From Paenibacillus sp. NEAU-GSW1 (GTDB taxonomy: Bacteria > Bacillota > Bacilli > Paenibacillales > Paenibacillaceae): DNA of 64,000 bases. Each line of letters opens with the position of its first letter. The stretch's first letter is position 1. Under the pieces are notes generated by a model. The model worked only from the letters and a program-made list of their open reading frames with translations. It was not told the origin of the DNA and ran no database searches. This document shows, piece after piece, positions 9,317 through 17,563 of the stretch. The translations under genes and the position numbers were made by a program. The stretch spans positions 1-64,000 of the forward strand of contig NZ_WOVL01000018.1 of the NCBI RefSeq assembly GCF_009737085.1, in the 5' to 3' direction.

Positions 9317-10747
9317 ATGGATTATAAAAAAGAAGTTTCGCGCCGCTCGTTTCTCGCATTTTTAGGCACTGGCGCAGCTGCGCTGGCAGCTTCCGCCACC
9401 GGACTCGACCCGCTCCTCGGCAAAGCGAATGCTTCCGCAGCCGGGCATTCCGCTGCGGCGCTGCCGTTCCCGGCGCTTCAGCCGACGACGGCAGACAAGC
9501 TCACCCTAGCAGGCGGTTATACAGCAGACTGGCTGGCAACCGGCGAAGGCGGCCGATATATCAGCTTTGTGCAAGGAAAAAGCGTATATGAAGGCTATCT
9601 ATGGATTAGCCATACAGACCAGAAAGCCAGAGGCGCATCGATCCTTACGATTAAACGTTCCGACATCGATGCAGCATGGACCGTTGAAGGCACAAAATCG
9701 GTTTCCGCTTCGGACCGAATCAGCGTAACAGGACCGGCGAAGGCATCTGGCGTTACGCAAGGCCTATGGAGCAACGGCTCCGGCGGACGGACGCCTTGGG
9801 GTACCGTTCTTGCCGGTGAATCGCCGCTTGATTCGGGAGCGGCACAAGCTGGAATCAACCCGGAATCTGTCGGCTATATCGCTGAAGCCGATCCGACTGA
9901 CGCAAGCTTTGCGGTACGCAAGCATACTGCGCTAGGCCGCTTCGCGCATGGCGACGCCGTTTCCGCATTGACACGCGACCGTCGCGTTGCCATTTATATG
10001 GGCAGCAGCCGCGCCCTGTTCAAATTCATCAGTGCCGGCGAATACGATCCGGTAAAAGGCACAGCCAATACCGCGCTCCTGGAAGAAGGCCGACTGTACG
10101 CAGCCGATTTCGGCAGCGGCCAATGGATTGAACTTACCGCTAAAGCTGTTAAAGCGGTACTGTCCAATAAAACGTATCGCATGCCGGCGGGTGTCGACTC
10201 GCTTCGCGAGGATTTGTTGAAGAAAGTAGAAGAGCAATCCAACTTGCTTATTTACGCGCAGGACGCCGCGCTTGTGCTCGGCGCGACTCCGCTTGATAAT
10301 CCGGCCGGACTAGCACTCCATCCGGCAGACGGCTCGCTCTTTGTCGCGCAAACAGGCAGCGCATCCTCCGGCAACGGTTTTGGAAGTGTTGTACGCTTAG
10401 TCGAAGATGGCAGTGATGCCGGCTCGATGACCTTCGAATCCGATCTCGCCGCAGCCGGAGGCCGTCAGGCGGGATTCAGTTCGCCTGACGGCGCTGCATT
10501 CGATTCGGCAGGACGCCTGTGGCTGTCCTCCCGCATTCCGTCAAGCCTGTTGAACGCAGGCGCGTATGCCGCATTCGGCAATAACGGCCTTTATGCGCTG
10601 ACCTCTTCCGGCGAATCGTTCGGCAAAGCGGAGCCATTCGCAAGCGCACCGGTGAAAGGCGCGCTTTCCGCTCCGGCTTTTGGACCGGACGGCACGCTCT
10701 TTGCCGCTATCGAAGGCAGCGGCATCGTTGCAATCCGCCGTTCATAA
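9317..10747 (+). CDS. Tat-exported PhoX/DUF839-like protein with altered metal-site motifs
   Basis: The 476-residue product begins with a twin-arginine signal (SRRSFLAFLG, residues about 8-17) ending near ANASA. The body follows the DUF839/PhoX beta-propeller pattern: GGRTPWGTVLAGES (about 155-168), GRFAHGD (about 212-218), NPAGLALHPADGSLFVAQ and FSSPDGAAFDSAGRLWLSS. PhoX is a calcium/iron alkaline phosphatase. Typical members read LTCEEN and GRFSHE at the first two motifs. Here the cysteine and second glutamate of the first, and the glutamate of the second, are replaced, and the protein is shorter than usual PhoX. It may be inactive or have another substrate. TTGGAGG precedes the ATG. It is transcribed divergently from the collar operon. 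Confidence 0.82.
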   Translation: MDYKKEVSRRSFLAFLGTGAAALAASATGLDPLLGKANASAAGHSAAALPFPALQPTTADKLTLAGGYTADWLATGEGGRYISFVQGKSVYEGYLWISHTDQKARGASILTIKRSDIDAAWTVEGTKSVSASDRISVTGPAKASGVTQGLWSNGSGGRTPWGTVLAGESPLDSGAAQAGINPESVGYIAEADPTDASFAVRKHTALGRFAHGDAVSALTRDRRVAIYMGSSRALFKFISAGEYDPVKGTANTALLEEGRLYAADFGSGQWIELTAKAVKAVLSNKTYRMPAGVDSLREDLLKKVEEQSNLLIYAQDAALVLGATPLDNPAGLALHPADGSLFVAQTGSASSGNGFGSVVRLVEDGSDAGSMTFESDLAAAGGRQAGFSSPDGAAFDSAGRLWLSSRIPSSLLNAGAYAAFGNNGLYALTSSGESFGKAEPFASAPVKGALSAPAFGPDGTLFAAIEGSGIVAIRRS

Positions 10748-10758
10748 ATAAACAACAA

Positions 10759-10799
10759 AGGGCTGGCACCTGCCGTATCTGCAGCGGGGTGTCAGCCCT
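10759..10799 (+). terminator. Intrinsic terminator of the PhoX-like gene
   Basis: Arms AGGGCTGGCACC and GGTGTCAGCCCT enclose a loop of about 17 nt and are followed by CTTTTC. It starts 12 nt after the stop codon. Confidence 0.75.
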
Positions 10800-10953
10800 C
10801 TTTTCATACTCAAAATCAATGATTAGGCGGACAGTTATAAACTAACGTTTGAATTTTTCTCTTTATGCAAACAATAATCCGACTCCGTTTCTTGAGAGAT
10901 CCATATAACGGGGCATTGATTAATCATTATGTACAGAAAGGCTGGTGAACGAA

Positions 10954-11040
10954 ATGTCTAAGCAGCAAGGTCATGCCACGAAAAACACGAAAACAAAATC
11001 GTCCGACAAAAAAGGCAATGCATCCGGCAACAACCACTGA
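10954..11040 (+). CDS. Small basic 28-residue protein, unknown
   Basis: An ATG at 10954 opens a 28-codon frame ending TGA at 11040. It encodes a very hydrophilic peptide starting MSKQQGHATKN and ending KKGNASGNNH, rich in Lys, Asn, Ser and Gly with no aromatic residues. GGTGA lies 7 nt upstream. The composition recalls minor small acid-soluble spore proteins, but I cannot match it to one of the named Ssp families. The product is too short for confident gene prediction, and a chance frame cannot be excluded. Confidence 0.45.
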   Translation: MSKQQGHATKNTKTKSSDKKGNASGNNH

Positions 11041-11063
11041 CTTTGAGGAAAAGATCAAAAAAA

Positions 11064-11086
11064 ACCCGCTGCCAAGCTGCAGCGGG
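11064..11086 (-). terminator. Intrinsic terminator of the queCDEF operon
   Basis: On the minus strand CCCGCTGC and GCAGCGGG form an 8-bp stem with a short loop, followed by a run of eight T. It lies about 150 nt past queF and just beyond the small plus-strand ORF. Confidence 0.85.
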
Positions 11087-11239
11087 CTGTCTCCCATTCG
11101 TTTAATCAAACGATTTTCTCGTTTTTTCATTTTATTTATACAGACAGATGCTGTCGACCGATCCTCATGGTCTACTATATTATACGAGGATAGAAGCAGC
11201 TTTGCTTGTGTCCTTGCCTTCCGAGACAAACGCTCCTAC

Positions 11240-11743
11240 CTACCGGTTGTCTACCTTCTCCGGATAGAGGTCGTGATTGCTAAGTCTGTTCTCCGCCATT
11301 TGCTCGTATTTCGTTCCCGGCTTGCCGTAATTGCAATAAGGGTCAATCGAAATGCCGCCTCGCGGCGTAAATTTGCCCCACACTTCGATATAACGCGGCT
11401 GCATCAGCTCGATCAGATCATTCATAATAATGTTCATGCAATCCTCGTGGAAATCGCCGTGGTTGCGGAAGCTGAACAAATACAGCTTTAACGACTTGCT
11501 CTCCACCATTTTTTGATCCGGAATATACGATATATAAATCGTCGCAAAATCCGGCTGACCCGTCATCGGACATAAGCTCGTAAACTCCGGGCAGTTGAAT
11601 TTTACGAAGTAATCCCGATACGGATGCTTGTTATCAAATGTTTCTAATACAGACGGCGCATATTGGGTCGGATATGTTGTTCCTTGGTTGCCGAGCAAGC
11701 TAATGCCCTGCAATTGTTCTTCGTTTCTTCCAGACATCGACAT
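11240..11743 (-). CDS. queF: NADPH-dependent 7-cyano-7-deazaguanine (preQ0) reductase QueF
   Basis: QueF reduces preQ0 to preQ1, the last free-base step before insertion into tRNA as queuosine precursor. The product is about 167 residues, the short unimodular form. It has the catalytic Cys in [19 protein letters not shown], the family signature [21 protein letters not shown], and the active-site HEDC. The start is placed at 11743 ([10 protein letters not shown]), where AAAGGAAG lies 7 nt upstream; the frame stays open to 11827, but that part lacks homology. Last gene of queC-queD-queE-queF, 49 nt after queE. Confidence 0.97.
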   Translation of the reverse strand: MSMSGRNEEQLQGISLLGNQGTTYPTQYAPSVLETFDNKHPYRDYFVKFNCPEFTSLCPMTGQPDFATIYISYIPDQKMVESKSLKLYLFSFRNHGDFHEDCMNIIMNDLIELMQPRYIEVWGKFTPRGGISIDPYCNYGKPGTKYEQMAENRLSNHDLYPEKVDNR

Positions 11744-11792
11744 GTCTTCACTTCCTTTTATCGTAATGGCAGATCTAACAGCATTCCGCTGA

Positions 11793-12521
11793 CTAGACGC
11801 CTCGTTTGTTCCCCCATATCCATGCATGCAGCTGAGGCAGCACGCGTACAGCCTTCAAATCCTCTCTGTGCATGACCTGCCCGATCAGCCATTCGTAACG
11901 GGCAACCAGCTTTTGAAGCATGATGCTGTTATCGGTTTCAGTCAGATCATCATTGCCGGATTGGATAAAAAACGGAATTTTCGGATAACGGTTGTGCACA
12001 AATGCTGCATAGGCTAAATCGGCTTCGTCAAAAATAACGATTTTAAGGCTGAACGGTCTTTCGCCTGCGTCCAACTGGCTGACGATGTCGTCCAGAACCT
12101 CCCAATTCGTCTCCATCCCGGAGCTTGGCGGCTTAGGCGACAGCGTGACTTCATCAATGTCGAGCAGCCATGGCTGCCAGCGGCTCCCCTGCGTTTCGAC
12201 AGCCGTCCGAATGCCCTCCGTTTGAAGAAGTTCGACCAGCTGTCCCAAATGCTGGAGCAAAGCCGGGTTGCCGCCCGACAGGGTGACATGGGAAAAGGCG
12301 TTACCGCCAAGCTCGCGCAACTCGTCCAGCACCTCTCGTGCTGTCAGCATGCGAATCGAATCTTTGCCGCTGCCGTCCCAAGTAAAGGCCGAATCGCACC
12401 AGGAGCAGGAATAGTCGCAGCCGGCCGTACGCACGAACATCGTCTTTTGGCCGATGACCATCCCTTCGCCTTGAACCGTCGGACCGAAAATTTCCATGAC
12501 TGGAATACGTTTGTCAGCCAT
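11793..12521 (-). CDS. queE: 7-carboxy-7-deazaguanine synthase QueE (radical SAM)
   Basis: QueE converts 6-carboxytetrahydropterin to 7-carboxy-7-deazaguanine using S-adenosylmethionine and Mg2+. The 242-residue protein has the N-terminal substrate segment [16 protein letters not shown]. The cluster motif is [10 protein letters not shown] (CxxxCxxC), binding the 4Fe-4S cluster, followed by the glycine-rich SAM segment [12 protein letters not shown]. Length and motifs are normal for the family. Its start overlaps the end of queD by 8 nt, as expected for translational coupling within the operon. Confidence 0.97.
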   Translation of the reverse strand: MADKRIPVMEIFGPTVQGEGMVIGQKTMFVRTAGCDYSCSWCDSAFTWDGSGKDSIRMLTAREVLDELRELGGNAFSHVTLSGGNPALLQHLGQLVELLQTEGIRTAVETQGSRWQPWLLDIDEVTLSPKPPSSGMETNWEVLDDIVSQLDAGERPFSLKIVIFDEADLAYAAFVHNRYPKIPFFIQSGNDDLTETDNSIMLQKLVARYEWLIGQVMHREDLKAVRVLPQLHAWIWGNKRGV

Positions 12522-12954
12522 TGTCTTTCACCTGTTTTGGGCGATAGACAACATAACTGGTCGGCGTCTCCCGCAAATAAACTTGAATGCATTTCGGTTT
12601 ATTTGCCGTACCGTCCAGATGCGCCTGAACAAGCTCGTAAATCGTGCGCGCAACCACCTCCGTTGTCGGAAAGCCGTTTCCGGCAGAACCGAACAAATCG
12701 GTGTGGTCATTTAGGTTGCTATGGTCGAACCGATTGTGAATCAGTTTTTTGATATCGGAAAAATTGACGAGAAAGCCCGAGCTGTCGAGCTCGTCTCCGA
12801 CAATCGTCACATTGGCGAAATACGTATGCCCATGCACGTATGCGCATTTGCCCGCTTCTTCCGTAGGAATGGAATGAGCTGCTGCAAAATGCATATCTTT
12901 GTTTAATTCATAGCAATAGTTATGCGGCGTTTGCGGATAGATTTGCTGTATCAT
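12514..12954 (-). CDS. queD: 6-carboxy-5,6,7,8-tetrahydropterin synthase QueD
   Basis: This 146-residue member of the PTPS/QueD family makes 6-carboxytetrahydropterin from dihydroneopterin triphosphate. Zinc-binding histidines are visible in [11 protein letters not shown] and the [11 protein letters not shown] motif. The catalytic Asp/His segment [19 protein letters not shown] and the C-terminal [12 protein letters not shown] glutamate motif are also present. Its ATG overlaps the queC stop by 4 nt. Homohexameric cytosolic enzyme in known members. Confidence 0.96.
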   Translation of the reverse strand: MIQQIYPQTPHNYCYELNKDMHFAAAHSIPTEEAGKCAYVHGHTYFANVTIVGDELDSSGFLVNFSDIKKLIHNRFDHSNLNDHTDLFGSAGNGFPTTEVVARTIYELVQAHLDGTANKPKCIQVYLRETPTSYVVYRPKQVKDNG

Positions 12955-13640
12955 TTCGTTTCACCCGGCTTTCCGGTTCCGGCTTCAGCTTGCGCAATGT
13001 ATCGCTCCAGCCCTTGGCGGCGCAGCTTGCATGCCGGACACTCGCCGCACCCGTCCGCAATTATGCCGTTGTAACAAGTTAAAGTGTTCTGCCTGACATA
13101 CTCGAATGCGCCAAGCTCGTCGGCTAACGCCCATGTCTGCGCCTTGTCGATCCACATGAGCGGCGTTTCTATAATAAATGGATAGTCCATTGATAAATTC
13201 AACGTTACATTTAACGATTTGATAAAAATGTCGCGGCAATCCGGATAGCCGCTGAAATCGGTCTCGCAAACGCCGGTGACGATCGTTTTTGCCCCTACTT
13301 GTTTGGCAAGCACGGCTGCGAAAGAGAGAAACAGCAAATTTCTTCCGTCAACGAACGTCGAAGGAAGTCCGCCCTCCGTTTGCTCTATCGCAATATCGTC
13401 GCGGGTCAGCGCATTTGGCGTCAGCTGTCCAAGCAGCGACATATCCAGCACATGGTGACGCACCTTCAGGTCAGCGGCAATTTGCGCCGCGCACTCCAGC
13501 TCCAAAGCATGGCGCTGTCCGTAATTAAACGTTACCGCCTCTACTTCTTCATAACGTTCAAGCGCCCAGAACAAGCAGGTTGTGCTATCCTGCCCTCCGC
13601 TAAATACAACGACCGCTTTTCCTTGCTTCTGTTGCATCAT
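12951..13640 (-). CDS. queC: 7-cyano-7-deazaguanine synthase QueC
   Basis: QueC is an ATP-dependent ligase making preQ0 from 7-carboxy-7-deazaguanine and ammonia. The pyrophosphate-loop motif [10 protein letters not shown] is near the N-terminus. Four zinc-binding cysteines lie at the C-terminal end in [20 protein letters not shown]. The start is set at 13640 (MMQQKQGK) because GGGAGGAG lies 9 nt upstream; the longer frame to 13706 would enter the riboswitch terminator. First gene of the operon, under the preQ1 riboswitch. Confidence 0.97.
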   Translation of the reverse strand: MMQQKQGKAVVVFSGGQDSTTCLFWALERYEEVEAVTFNYGQRHALELECAAQIAADLKVRHHVLDMSLLGQLTPNALTRDDIAIEQTEGGLPSTFVDGRNLLFLSFAAVLAKQVGAKTIVTGVCETDFSGYPDCRDIFIKSLNVTLNLSMDYPFIIETPLMWIDKAQTWALADELGAFEYVRQNTLTCYNGIIADGCGECPACKLRRQGLERYIAQAEAGTGKPGETK

Positions 13641-13711
13641 TACTAATCTCCTCCCTATATGAGAGAGAGCTTCCTCGAATCCCAAGCAAACACTTGTCAA
13701 ATCCATAAAAT

Positions 13712-13745
13712 GGAAGAACGGAATCCAAGAAGATCCCGTTCTTCC
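13712..13745 (-). terminator. Expression-platform terminator of the preQ1 riboswitch
   Basis: Ten-bp arms GGAAGAACGG and CCGTTCTTCC, a 14-nt loop and ATTTTAT downstream on the minus strand. The 5' arm overlaps the 3' edge of the aptamer (CTAAGGAAG), so ligand binding and hairpin choice are linked, as in other transcription-attenuating preQ1-I switches. Confidence 0.85.
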
Positions 13746-13779
13746 TTAGTTTTTTATAGAGGGAGTTCGCGAACCTCTC
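13744..13779 (-). promoter_or_regulatory. preQ1-I riboswitch aptamer controlling queCDEF
   Basis: The minus strand reads AGAGGTTC, a short loop, ACTCCCTCTA, then TAAAAAACTAAGG. This matches the preQ1 class I consensus: the P1 stem AGAGG/CCTCT, the loop C that pairs with preQ1, and the A-rich tail that forms the H-type pseudoknot. It sits about 100 nt upstream of queC with a terminator directly after it, so high preQ1 should reduce operon transcription. Confidence 0.95.
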
Positions 13780-13832
13780 CTGACTGCGCCAGTTTTACAC
13801 CGGTCAATCAGTATTTATTTTGTTCAACCGAC

Positions 13833-13861
13833 ATCATATCATAGCTGTCCTATTCGAACAA
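13833..13861 (-). promoter_or_regulatory. Probable SigA promoter of queCDEF
   Basis: The minus strand shows -35 TTGTTC (13861-13856), a 17-bp spacer and -10 TATGAT (13838-13833). It lies about 55 nt upstream of the riboswitch aptamer. Confidence 0.6.
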
Positions 13862-13870
13862 GAAATGACG

Positions 13871-14542
13871 TTAATCGAACTCTTTGTGGAACCACTCATC
13901 TTCTGGAAGACCGAGATCCTCGCCCGAGAAACGCTGCTCCTCAAATGGATCCGCATAATTATGGAATCCATTGCGCTCCCAGAAGCCCGGCCTGTCTTCC
14001 TTCATTAATTCAATGCCACGAATCCACTTCGCGCTCTTCCAAAAATATAAATGCGGCACAAGCAACCGAAGCGGCCAGCCATGTTTTCCCGTCAGCGGCT
14101 TGCCGTCAAAGCTGTGTGCCAGCATCACATTGTCGCGCAAAAAATCTTCAATCGGCATATTTGTTTCGTAATCATGATCGCCGTAAATCATAACATGCTT
14201 CGCTTCGGGCTTGACTCCAAGCAACGGGAGCAGATCAGCTATGCGGATCCCTTCCCATTCCGTATCCAGTTTGGTCCACCGTGTTACGCAATGGATGTCG
14301 TTCATTTGCTTCGTTTGCGGGAGCGCTATGAGCTCATCATAAGTAAAAACGCGTTCCTCCTCTACTTCGCCGAACACGCGAAGCGTCCAAGTCGACATAT
14401 CGTAGGAAGGTACCTCTCCTTCGTGAAGAATTGGAAACCGTTCCGTTATCGTCTGGCCTGGCGGCACTCGATGCGCCACTTCAGGCGACGTCTCCACCTT
14501 GCGCACAGGCGCCTTTTTCAAACGTTCCGCTTTTTCATGCAT
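13871..14542 (-). CDS. Sulfite-oxidase-family molybdopterin-dependent oxidoreductase (YuiH-like)
   Basis: This product of about 223 residues contains the oxidoreductase molybdopterin-binding domain. Visible parts are SYDMSTWTLRVFGEV, then IHCVTRWTKLDTEWEGIRIADLL with the Mo-ligating cysteine in HCVTRW, then the GKPLTGKHGWPLRLLVPHLYFWKSAKWI signature. It resembles B. subtilis YuiH. There is no Tat signal and no dimerisation domain, so it is a short cytosolic form. The start at 14542 has AGAAGGATGG nearby; the frame is open to 14587. Monocistronic by position. The substrate is unknown. Confidence 0.9.
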   Translation of the reverse strand: MHEKAERLKKAPVRKVETSPEVAHRVPPGQTITERFPILHEGEVPSYDMSTWTLRVFGEVEEERVFTYDELIALPQTKQMNDIHCVTRWTKLDTEWEGIRIADLLPLLGVKPEAKHVMIYGDHDYETNMPIEDFLRDNVMLAHSFDGKPLTGKHGWPLRLLVPHLYFWKSAKWIRGIELMKEDRPGFWERNGFHNYADPFEEQRFSGEDLGLPEDEWFHKEFD

Positions 14543-14637
14543 CCTATTCCATCCTTCTCCATGCGTTTCTGTTGCTAATTCCAACAAAATTCGACATTAA
14601 TATTCTTTTATTCTACATCATTCAGCCGGAACAAAAA

Positions 14638-14670
14638 AGCCTGATCCTCCGCTGACGGATAGATCAAGCT
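14638..14670 (-). terminator. Intrinsic terminator of the MarR-family gene
   Basis: An imperfect hairpin (AGCTTGATC...TCCG / CGGA...GATCAGGCT on the minus strand) is followed by TTTTTTG. It begins a few bases past the MarR stop codon. Confidence 0.7.
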
Positions 14671-14673
14671 TTG

Positions 14674-15132
14674 CTATTGCGATTCATTTTTCAATTCCAG
14701 ATTGCGGGACATTTTGTTGAACATATTCGTCGCGATTTCCATTTCATCTGCTGCAAACCCGTCATATAGCTTAAACATGATCTGCTCGCGCATTTCGTGA
14801 ATAAACCCGACCAGCTTGCGTCCTTCATCGGTAATTTCCAAGTATACGATTCGGCGGTCCTCATCGCTTCTAGTCCGCTCGATATACCCGTGTTCGATCA
14901 AGCGATCTGCAATGCCGGTGACGGCTCCGCTCGTAATGCGCAGCAGCTCGGCCATTGCCGACGCTTTCTGCGGCCCGTGCTCGTCAAGAATAAGCACCAT
15001 CTTTCCTTCCGTCATGCCAAGCCCGTGAACGTTAAAACGATTGTATTCCGCATTAATGAGCCGCCGTAGCAGCCGGAATGCCTCGTCCATCTCACGAAGC
15101 TTCTCCAAATTGTGTTTCAATTGGTCCTCCAT
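14674..15132 (-). CDS. MarR-family transcriptional regulator
   Basis: This 152-residue winged-helix protein carries the MarR core: GLGMTEGKMVLILDEHGPQKASAMAELL (helices 2-3), the recognition helix ITSGAVTGIADRLIEHGYIER, and the wing RTRSDEDRRIVYLEITDEGRKL. The C-terminal helix supports dimerisation. It lies between yuiH-like and the urease operon, all minus strand, but has its own promoter and terminator. An inverted repeat over its promoter suggests autoregulation. No target gene is evident from position. Confidence 0.93.
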   Translation of the reverse strand: MEDQLKHNLEKLREMDEAFRLLRRLINAEYNRFNVHGLGMTEGKMVLILDEHGPQKASAMAELLRITSGAVTGIADRLIEHGYIERTRSDEDRRIVYLEITDEGRKLVGFIHEMREQIMFKLYDGFAADEMEIATNMFNKMSRNLELKNESQ

Positions 15133-15147
15133 TGCAGTTCCCTCGCT

Positions 15148-15193
15148 ATTCGGTCATTACCCTTACTATACCGAATTTCCGCCCCTTCGCCAA
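15148..15193 (-). promoter_or_regulatory. Promoter and likely operator of the MarR gene
   Basis: The minus strand shows -35 TTGGCG (15193-15188), a 17-bp spacer and -10 TATAGT (15170-15165). Inverted repeat arms ATTCGGT and ACCGAAT (15176-15170 and 15154-15148) bracket the -10 box and start site, a usual place for MarR autorepression. Confidence 0.65.
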
Positions 15194-15228
15194 GTCGTAA
15201 CCATTCTGAATAGAATTAGGCTCTATCG

Positions 15229-16104
15229 TTATTTTTGCAATAACGGAACTGGCTTTTTGCCCAGCATAGCGAATCGCACTGTTTCCCAGACGAGCTTCAT
15301 CGTTTGCTGCAAAGGCCACGCTGCAGTCGACGCGGCCGATACCGCCAAGCCGTGCCGGAATGTGAGCGTTGCCCCTGCAAGCACCCGATGCTTATCGAAG
15401 GCCGGCAGCTCCTCCAGCAATTGCTGAATCGGTTCGAGCAAGGAGGATGACACTCGGTCGGAGAAAACGTAGAAGGTTGCCCAATGCGTCTGTTCCTCCC
15501 AGCAGCCCGGTGAAGCGAGACGCTGCTGCCCTGGAACGATCCGCTGCCGCTGCGCGAAAATAAGCTCGTCGCCGTAATGTACCGTCAAAGAGGCGTGAAG
15601 CTCCCGGTACTTGAATACCTCTTGCCTGAGCGTCCGTCCCGGACATAGGATGTCAGCCTGCATCCAGACAGCGCCCGGCGACAATTGAACCCGGGTCTCG
15701 TTGTAAAACCTCGATGTCTGGTAAAGCATGAGCGGCTCCGGCATATGCTCGACCACGGCGTTCTCTTCAAGCGAGAAGCATTGCAGCATGGACGATCCGC
15801 CGTCATCACGGCTCGGATGCACTTTCGTATAGGACTGATTCGTGATCCAAATATTCGCCTCTTTGTGCGCGTGCCAGTCCAGTTCATAACGGTCGCCATT
15901 CAACAGACCGGGAGAAACGTCCATCACAATGACGCCAAGCCCTTCTTCCAGCGGAAATGCCTTTGCGATTTTGATCGGCGCCGTATGGTATTTGTTTGCC
16001 AGCACGGTGACGGAGCCGCTTCTTCGAAAAGCGGCTCGCAGCACTGATGTTTGCTCCGCTCTCGGTCTCAGAGCGCAATTCGTTTCCGCTGCAATATTCG
16101 TCAT
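15229..16104 (-). CDS. ureD: Urease accessory protein UreD (UreH)
   Basis: UreD is the scaffold that docks UreF and UreG onto apo-urease for nickel insertion. The product of about 291 residues has the characteristic GVIVMDVSPGLLNGDRYELDWHAHKEANIWITNQSYTKVH core and a central AVVEHMPEPLMLYQTSRFYN segment. The start is set at 16104 (MTNIAAETN), one base past the ureG stop, which fits operon coupling; the open frame to 16197 would overlap ureG. It is the last gene of ureABCFGD. I see no strong hairpin after it. Confidence 0.94.
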   Translation of the reverse strand: MTNIAAETNCALRPRAEQTSVLRAAFRRSGSVTVLANKYHTAPIKIAKAFPLEEGLGVIVMDVSPGLLNGDRYELDWHAHKEANIWITNQSYTKVHPSRDDGGSSMLQCFSLEENAVVEHMPEPLMLYQTSRFYNETRVQLSPGAVWMQADILCPGRTLRQEVFKYRELHASLTVHYGDELIFAQRQRIVPGQQRLASPGCWEEQTHWATFYVFSDRVSSSLLEPIQQLLEELPAFDKHRVLAGATLTFRHGLAVSAASTAAWPLQQTMKLVWETVRFAMLGKKPVPLLQK

Positions 16105-16105
16105 C

Positions 16106-16819
16106 CTAATGGCGATGCGGCGGCGCGCCAAGCTGTACGATATGCGTATGCTCTTCGCCGCGGGCATGCGCCAGCTCATGTTCGAGCCAGCCGACAATTT
16201 CGGCCACGCCTTCGCCGCCGAACATATTGGAGAATACGAACGGACGGTCGCCGCGCATCCGTTTCGAATCGCTATCCATCACTTCCAGGCTTGCTCCGAC
16301 AAATGGCGCGAGATCGATTTTATTAATGACGAGCAAATCAGAACGCATAATGCCTGGTCCGCCTTTGCGCGGAATTTTCTCGCCTTGGGCTACGTCGATA
16401 ATGTAGATGAACAAATCGACCAATTCGGGACTGAATGCAGCAGCCAGGTTGTCGCCGCCGCTCTCGATAAAAATGATGTCGAGATGGTCGAAACGGCTTT
16501 GCAGCTCTTCAATCGCTTCGAAATTCATCGATGCGTCTTCTCGAATAGCGGTATGCGGACAGCCTCCCGTTTCTACGCCGATGATGCGCTCCTCCGGCAA
16601 GACCCCTGTATGGACCAAAATACGGGCATCTTCCTTCGTATAAATATCGTTCGTAATAACGGCAACGCTATATTTGTTGTGCAGCTCGCGAGACAACCGC
16701 TCTACAAGCGCGGTTTTACCCGATCCTACCGGGCCGCCGATTCCTACTCGAATCGGGCGCGATCCGTCAAAAACCGGCTTCTCCCATGTTTTATGCGTAT
16801 GTCCTTGTCCTTCGCACAT
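16106..16819 (-). CDS. ureG: Urease accessory GTPase UreG
   Basis: UreG hydrolyses GTP to drive nickel delivery into urease. The 237-residue protein has the P-loop GGPVGSGKT (about 28-36), the metal-site motif [17 protein letters not shown] with the conserved Cys-Pro-His, [14 protein letters not shown]-type Walker B ([10 protein letters not shown]), and the guanine motif VINKIDLAP. It also has a short N-terminal HTH triplet and a His-bearing tail ([16 protein letters not shown]), six histidines in all outside the core. No ureE occurs in the operon, so these histidines could help hold nickel (inference). Confidence 0.96.
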   Translation of the reverse strand: MCEGQGHTHKTWEKPVFDGSRPIRVGIGGPVGSGKTALVERLSRELHNKYSVAVITNDIYTKEDARILVHTGVLPEERIIGVETGGCPHTAIREDASMNFEAIEELQSRFDHLDIIFIESGGDNLAAAFSPELVDLFIYIIDVAQGEKIPRKGGPGIMRSDLLVINKIDLAPFVGASLEVMDSDSKRMRGDRPFVFSNMFGGEGVAEIVGWLEHELAHARGEEHTHIVQLGAPPHRH

Positions 16820-16852
16820 CGCAATCCCTCCACATTGTTAATGTTTGATTTA

Positions 16853-17545
16853 TTAAGACATGAAAAGCCGCGAATAAAGCCGTTCATGCCGAATCATGCC
16901 AAGCTCCGCCATAGGCATATTCGCGTATGCTTCCTCCGGCTCCATGCGGGCTGAAATTGCAGCTGCCTCTCCAGTCAGGGCAGCCAGGGCGGCAATCAGC
17001 GACTGTCCTTCCGTCTGTCCCATGGACATAAGCCGAAGCGCGCTGTTTATGCAAGTAACGATGCATGTGTAAAAATAGCCTTGAACGGCCTGCTCCTCCG
17101 TTACGCCGAACTTCCAGCACGCATAGCCGTGCACCAGCGGATGAGTCGCCAAGCATTCGCCGCTGCGCAGCCCTTGAACGAGCGGCGTCCAATCAAGCTG
17201 CGGGTGAATCGCCCCCGCCAGCTGGAGCATTCGGCGCCCCATCTTCTCGACGCCGCTTCTCGTTTCCGAGGAGACACGCTGAACGTGGACAAGCCTCTCT
17301 ACCTGCCAAAGCGGCGACCAATCGCCAGCAGGCGCGTCCCGATACACCGCGCGAATCACCATCGCGTCGGAGGTTGCCCAGCTATGGCGCAGCATCGACT
17401 CCGCATATTCATAAAGCTGAGCGGTCGTCGCCATGCGCCCCTCCTGTACGAGCGTCTCCAAACCGAAGGAATGCGAAAAGCCGCCGATCGGCAAAGCGGA
17501 ATCAAGCAGCTGCTGCATCGCAAGCCACGGAATTATCCCTTCCAT
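16853..17545 (-). CDS. ureF: Urease accessory protein UreF
   Basis: UreF works with UreD and UreG in urease maturation and is thought to gate GTP hydrolysis. The 230-residue all-helical protein opens with the family signature QQLLDSALPIGGFSHSFGLETLVQEG and has the central CLATHPLVHGYACWKFGV segment. A C-terminal RLFMS follows the conserved helical end. It lies 18 nt after ureC and 33 nt before ureG. Length is normal. Confidence 0.95.
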   Translation of the reverse strand: MEGIIPWLAMQQLLDSALPIGGFSHSFGLETLVQEGRMATTAQLYEYAESMLRHSWATSDAMVIRAVYRDAPAGDWSPLWQVERLVHVQRVSSETRSGVEKMGRRMLQLAGAIHPQLDWTPLVQGLRSGECLATHPLVHGYACWKFGVTEEQAVQGYFYTCIVTCINSALRLMSMGQTEGQSLIAALAALTGEAAAISARMEPEEAYANMPMAELGMIRHERLYSRLFMS

Positions 17546-17563
17546 CGACTCCGCTCCTCTCAG

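Noticed and set aside
16105-16197. Longer N-terminus for UreD (start at 16197)
   Set aside because: The extra 31 residues lie over the end of ureG and have no homology; the ATG at 16104, one base after the ureG stop, is the natural start.
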